DNA of 24,265 nucleotides from CAZEHS01 sp964649745 (GTDB lineage: Bacteria; Bacillota; Clostridia; Peptostreptococcales; Acidaminobacteraceae): NCBI GenBank assembly GCA_964649745.1, contig CAZYQI010000044.1, positions 1-24,265 of the forward strand, in the 5' to 3' direction. This document shows positions 22,504 to 24,265 of this stretch, one piece after another (position 1 is the first letter of the stretch; every line of letters begins with the position of its first letter). The translations under genes and the position numbers were made by a program. Under the pieces are notes generated by a model. That model made no database searches. It had not been told where the DNA came from and saw nothing but the letters and a program-made list of their open reading frames with translations.

Positions 22504-23061
22504 TCACTCTGCCACTTTGACCATGCTGTGGCGGATCACCTTGCCGTTGAGACGGTAGCCCTTTTGGTACTCTTCAACAACGTGCTGTGGGCTGTGCTCC
22601 TCGGAAGCCACCATCTGAACCGCGTGGTGAATCTCCGGGTCGAAGGCTTCTCCCACTGCCGATATTGCCTCTACTCCGTTCTTTTCCAGCAGACCGAGAA
22701 GGCTTCTGTGGATCATTCGTACCCCATCGGACAGACCGCCCTGTTCCTCGTCTGAAACATGGCTCATGGCGCGTTCTATGTTATCTACGATGGGAAGTAA
22801 CTCTCCCAGTAGTTTTTCTTCTGCGTATTTATAGATATCTGCCTTTTCTTTCTCGGTTCGCCTTTTATAATTCTGAAAATCCGCGGTGGTCCGAAGGTAA
22901 TTGTCCTTATACTGAGCAGCCTCGGCCTTGAGCTTTTCAATATCATCCGCTGGTATTGCCTGGGCTTCTTGATCCTCAACTGTTTCAGCCGAAGCCTCAC
23001 CCTTCAGAATCTCCTGTTCTTCTGCCACCGGCTCTTGCTCTGTTTTCTTTTTTTTGTACAT
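22504..23061 (-). CDS. grpE: Nucleotide exchange factor GrpE
   Basis: DnaK co-chaperone that promotes ADP release. 185 aa. An acidic, low-complexity N terminus (about 1-50) is followed by a long coiled-coil region (IEKLKAEAAQYKDNYLRTTA, DFQNYKRRTEKEK) and the C-terminal beta domain (GEAFDPEIHHAV, YQKGYRLNGKVIRHSMVKVAE). A GTG at 23070 is also in frame, but the ATG at 23061 has AAAAGG 8 nt upstream while the GTG abuts it. It starts 12 nt after the hrcA stop, consistent with the hrcA-grpE-dnaK-dnaJ operon. Confidence 0.98.
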   Translation of the reverse strand: MYKKKKTEQEPVAEEQEILKGEASAETVEDQEAQAIPADDIEKLKAEAAQYKDNYLRTTADFQNYKRRTEKEKADIYKYAEEKLLGELLPIVDNIERAMSHVSDEEQGGLSDGVRMIHRSLLGLLEKNGVEAISAVGEAFDPEIHHAVQMVASEEHSPQHVVEEYQKGYRLNGKVIRHSMVKVAE

Positions 23062-23073
23062 ATCCCTCACCTT

Positions 23074-24102
23074 TTATAAGTTGATCCCGGAGAAGATTTC
23101 CGACAGGGTTTGCCTGAAGGATTCCACAACGGTAACGGTGTGTCCGTAATTGATTCGGGTTGGCCCTATTACGCCGATATGCCCGCAGGTATCTTCATTG
23201 ATCCGATAGCCTGCCGCGACGATACTGGCATCCCGAAGTGCTTCAAGCCCTATTTCGTTTCCAATTTTCACCGTAATCCCTCTGGGAGTCACATCATCGA
23301 ATATCTTTATGATTGAATCCTTGTCCTGAAGGGTTTCCATGAACGTTCTGGCCTTTTCAATATCATTGTATTCCGGTTTATCGAAAATATATCCGGTACC
23401 CTCAATCCGAACCTCTGTTTCATCCAAAGCCCGGAGCGCATCCCTTAAAATCGGGATGAGATAGTCTATGAAGGGCCCATACTCCGGAAGACGTGTTTTC
23501 AGCTTCATAACGGTCTTGACGCTGATATCCTGTATGGTGGCGCCCTTCAGCGCCGCCAGGAGGCCATCGGAAAGGCGGTCCAGATGATACTGCTCCAGGT
23601 CGCTCAGCTCCATGGGGATATTCTTGAACACCCCCGCATCTGAAACCAGAATCAGGAGCACACTGGACTCATTAATGCGGATCAGCTTCATATTCACCAG
23701 CTTGGTTTTTTTGAACTGAGGAAGCGATACAACGGCTATCATCTGTGTCATGCTGGCTAAAAGCTCCGCAGCCTGCTGTACCACATCTTCCACCCGGATG
23801 ATTTTTCGTACCAGCAGGTTTCGTACCACCTGCCTTTCATCCAGCTCCAATGCCATATGCTTCATCAGACTGTCCACGTAAAGACGGTACCCCAGCTCTG
23901 AGGGCACACGGCCTGCCGATGTGTGGGGCTGAATCAGATAACCCAGGTCCTCAAGGTCGGCCATTTCGTTTCGGATAGTAGCCGAGCTGATTCCGAGTTC
24001 ATACTTCTTGGCGATGGTCCTTGAGCCCACAGGTTGGGCCGTATCAATGAAATCATCAATGATCAGCTTTAGAATTTGAAGTTTTCGCTCCCCCGGTTTC
24101 AT
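23074..24102 (-). CDS. hrcA: Heat-inducible transcription repressor HrcA
   Basis: Repressor of class I heat-shock genes that binds CIRCE. 342 aa, matching the family. N-terminal winged helix with LGISSATIRNEMADLEDLGYL and the conserved QPHTSAGRVPSELGYR stretch, a central GAF-like region (SVLLILVSDAGV), and a C-terminal part with HIGVIGPTRINY. The frame is open to 24195 through the operator and promoter, so I chose MKPGERKLQILK at 24102, with GGGTGA 4 nt upstream. It controls itself: CIRCE lies 18 nt upstream of its start. Confidence 0.97.
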   Translation of the reverse strand: MKPGERKLQILKLIIDDFIDTAQPVGSRTIAKKYELGISSATIRNEMADLEDLGYLIQPHTSAGRVPSELGYRLYVDSLMKHMALELDERQVVRNLLVRKIIRVEDVVQQAAELLASMTQMIAVVSLPQFKKTKLVNMKLIRINESSVLLILVSDAGVFKNIPMELSDLEQYHLDRLSDGLLAALKGATIQDISVKTVMKLKTRLPEYGPFIDYLIPILRDALRALDETEVRIEGTGYIFDKPEYNDIEKARTFMETLQDKDSIIKIFDDVTPRGITVKIGNEIGLEALRDASIVAAGYRINEDTCGHIGVIGPTRINYGHTVTVVESFRQTLSEIFSGINL

Positions 24103-24119
24103 AGCGTCACCCGTTTCTG

Positions 24120-24146
24120 TTAGCACTCTCATTTTGTGAGTGCTAA
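24120..24146 (-). promoter_or_regulatory. CIRCE operator
   Basis: Perfect inverted repeat TTAGCACTC-N9-GAGTGCTAA, the consensus HrcA-binding element, between the predicted transcription start and hrcA. It explains heat-shock control of the operon. Confidence 0.98.
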
Positions 24147-24157
24147 TATCTATCATT

Positions 24158-24186
24158 AAAGTACCATGTTCATTATAATTTGTCAA
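24158..24186 (-). promoter_or_regulatory. Promoter of the hrcA operon
   Basis: -35 TTGACA (24181-24186, perfect), 17-nt spacer, -10 TACTTT (24158-24163) with TGG as an extended -10. This places the start just before CIRCE, as in other HrcA operons. The remaining bases to the right window edge (24187-24265) show nothing I can support. Confidence 0.75.
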
Positions 24187-24265
24187 CGAATCCACTGAAT
24201 TTTAACCTTGTTTTCTGAACGATAAGCGATAATGTCCTGTTATAACATAAAGGATTATGTCCCAA

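Noticed and set aside
21290..22558. 422-codon open frame on the plus strand opposite dnaK and through the 81-bp array
   Set aside because: It is antisense to the highly conserved dnaK gene; its repeat part stays open only because 81 is a multiple of three, and no ribosome binding site or recognisable domain is present.
24172..24177. TATAAT as the -10 of the hrcA promoter
   Set aside because: It lies only 3 nt downstream of the perfect TTGACA and has no suitable -35 of its own; TTGACA-N17-TACTTT places the start correctly before CIRCE.
24103..24195. 31-residue N-terminal extension of HrcA
   Set aside because: It would translate through the CIRCE operator and the promoter region.
24187..24265. 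Possible regulatory or gene content at the right edge
   Set aside because: Only AT-rich sequence with weak short repeats is visible; nothing could be assigned.

Overview
The window looks like a chromosomal core segment of a Firmicutes bacterium, most likely class Clostridia. Evidence for this is the HrcA/CIRCE-controlled hrcA-grpE-dnaK-dnaJ cluster followed by prmA-rsmE-mtaB, the rpsU-yqeY pair, the phoH-yqfF(pgpH)-ybeY-dgkA-cdd-era-recO block, a glycine T-box before a single-chain glycyl-tRNA synthetase, strong AGGAGG-type ribosome binding sites and sigma-A-like promoters. Base composition is moderate. Every convincing gene lies on the minus strand, so the biological order runs from high to low coordinates.

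Layout in direction of transcription. (1) 24.2-18.99 kb: heat-shock operon. A TTGACA promoter and a perfect CIRCE operator precede hrcA and grpE; a 413-bp spacer with an 81-bp tandem repeat array then separates grpE from dnaK, and dnaJ follows. (2) 18.9-14.4 kb: a membrane PilZ protein, then prmA, rsmE, mtaB and a HIT protein (translation and tRNA/rRNA modification). (3) 14.4-13.6 kb: rpsU-yqeY from a near-consensus promoter. (4) 13.4-11.67 kb: a single chemoreceptor gene enclosed by terminators. (5) 11.5-3.57 kb: tightly packed operon phoH-pgpH-ybeY-dgkA/PAP2 fusion-DUF3048 lipoprotein-cdd-era-recO-DUF4342, covering ribosome maturation, c-di-AMP turnover, envelope lipid recycling and DNA repair. 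(6) 3.56-1.62 kb: promoter, glycine T-box riboswitch, a nested MITE-like repeat, glyS and tandem terminators. (7) 1.43 kb to the left edge: an M23/M56 metallopeptidase gene, its terminator, and immediately behind that terminator the first 50 nt of what appears to be a group IIC intron running off the window.

Most genes are conserved housekeeping genes. The less ordinary material lies between or at the edges of genes: the group IIC intron end behind a terminator, the 81-bp array in the grpE-dnaK spacer with an alternating (dimer) variant pattern, the nested inverted-repeat element between the T-box terminator and glyS, a kinase-phosphatase fusion with altered conserved residues, and a PilZ protein with a C-terminal membrane domain. 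I see no rRNA, tRNA, CRISPR array, prophage or defence system. I found no clear evidence of a wholly new biological system. Family assignments come from motif recognition and memory, not from database searches.
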